Assembly (NCBI GenBank): GCA_947579605.1
Contig: OX388317.1
Coordinates: forward strand, 25,501,384 to 25,565,383
DNA from: Athripsodes cinereus
Lineage: Eukaryota; Arthropoda; Insecta; Trichoptera; Leptoceridae
Direction of reading: 5' to 3'
DNA length: 64,000 nucleotides
In this document: one piece after another, positions 63,655-64,000 of the stretch
Layout of the letters: each line of letters opens with the position of its first letter
Position numbering within the stretch: the stretch's first letter is position 1
The notes under the pieces: model-generated
What the model saw: the letters and a program-made list of their open reading frames with translations, nothing else
Databases searched by the model: none
Told to the model about the DNA's origin: nothing
Made by a program: the position numbers and the translations under genes

Positions 63655-64000
63655 ACACATAAAATAAAAAATAAATATAAATTAATTCAACTCTTAACAT
63701 TAGATATCTACCTGTTATTTCGATAGATCTGATATGACAAGGACCATTTTTTTGTTGACAAAAATTAGTTTCCTTATAGTTTTTTAAATTCTATCATAAA
63801 TTTTAATAATTTCCATGTAGATGCTTATCATTGTTTAGTATATACTGCTACCTATACCTTTTTTTTTTAAATATCCGAAAATGGTTGCTATGTAGACGAA
63901 ACTTCAATAAAAACATGGGGAGGGTTGCCTAGAATGGACCATTTTCTATATTTTTGTTCACCACGTAGAAAGGAGGTAACGAAACAGAAAAAGGTAACTG
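63655..64000. other. Possible intron, and possible further exon near 63900-64000
   Basis: A reverse-strand frame with LPFSVSLPPFYVVNKNIENG is open at 63920-64000, but no convincing donor or acceptor pairs it with the terminal exon. Confidence 0.25.

Noticed and set aside
1..64000. CRISPR arrays, operons, Shine-Dalgarno sites, rRNA genes
   Set aside because: The sequence is eukaryotic; spaced repeats are SINE/MITE copies and the only tandem array has contiguous 49-bp units.

Overview
This is an AT-rich insect (arthropod nuclear) window. It has one recognisable intact protein-coding gene, a single-exon atonal (ato) bHLH proneural gene at 25222-26112 (+). A second gene is probably represented only by its last coding exon at the right edge (63546-63652, -). 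The lineage below Insecta is not decidable from what I can see. Frequent GTAGGTACCTA-type words and Helitron-like termini fit Lepidoptera or Hemiptera, but neither is proven.

Almost everything else is mobile DNA, much of it nested. The commonest element is a roughly 255-bp SINE, called SINE-A here, with about 38 copies or fragments. It starts near ATCCCGTGGAGCACCCGG and ends in (TAG)n, and several copies have 11-12 bp target-site duplications (TSDs). Its last ~35 bp match the 3' end of a LINE family also present in many copies (LINE-CRN, whose ORF ends near ..RNCM..CKDR..W..LSAYPT), so LINE-CRN is the likely partner. SINE-B and SINE-C are tRNA-derived. Other LINE groups, named by visible features, are LINE-GAT ((GAT)n tail), LINE-W (SWLRNIREWTG motif, (GAA)n tail), LINE-KRL (YVELKRLAEN motif), LINE-Q (VQQWTG end), LINE-T (AT-rich 3' UTR with (AAAT)n tail) and LINE-L2 (CR1/L2-like). 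There are Penelope-like (PLE) fragments, including a GIY-YIG endonuclease tail. DNA elements include hAT-type elements with 8-bp TSDs, TA-flanked Tc1/mariner/pogo-type MITEs, and Helitron-like ends.

Layout: 1-24 kb is dense repeats. 24.05-26.7 kb is the largest interval free of recognisable transposons; it holds ato with a TATA box, a candidate 40-codon uORF and an AT-rich 3' UTR. 26.7-28.9 kb has a mariner-type MITE, a 49-bp tandem array and a 983-bp pogo-like derivative. 29-64 kb is again dense nested elements. Structural highlights are a perfect 187-bp inverted repeat at 53909-54095, a retro-inserted tRNA-Asp 5' half at 4904-5005, a twin-primed LINE inside a MITE at 29955-30510, a PLE inside a SINE at 44589-45288 and a hAT element with an exact 8-bp TSD at 45297-46360. 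Element boundaries without a TSD are good to about 10-20 bp. All family links come from reading the sequence, not from database searches.
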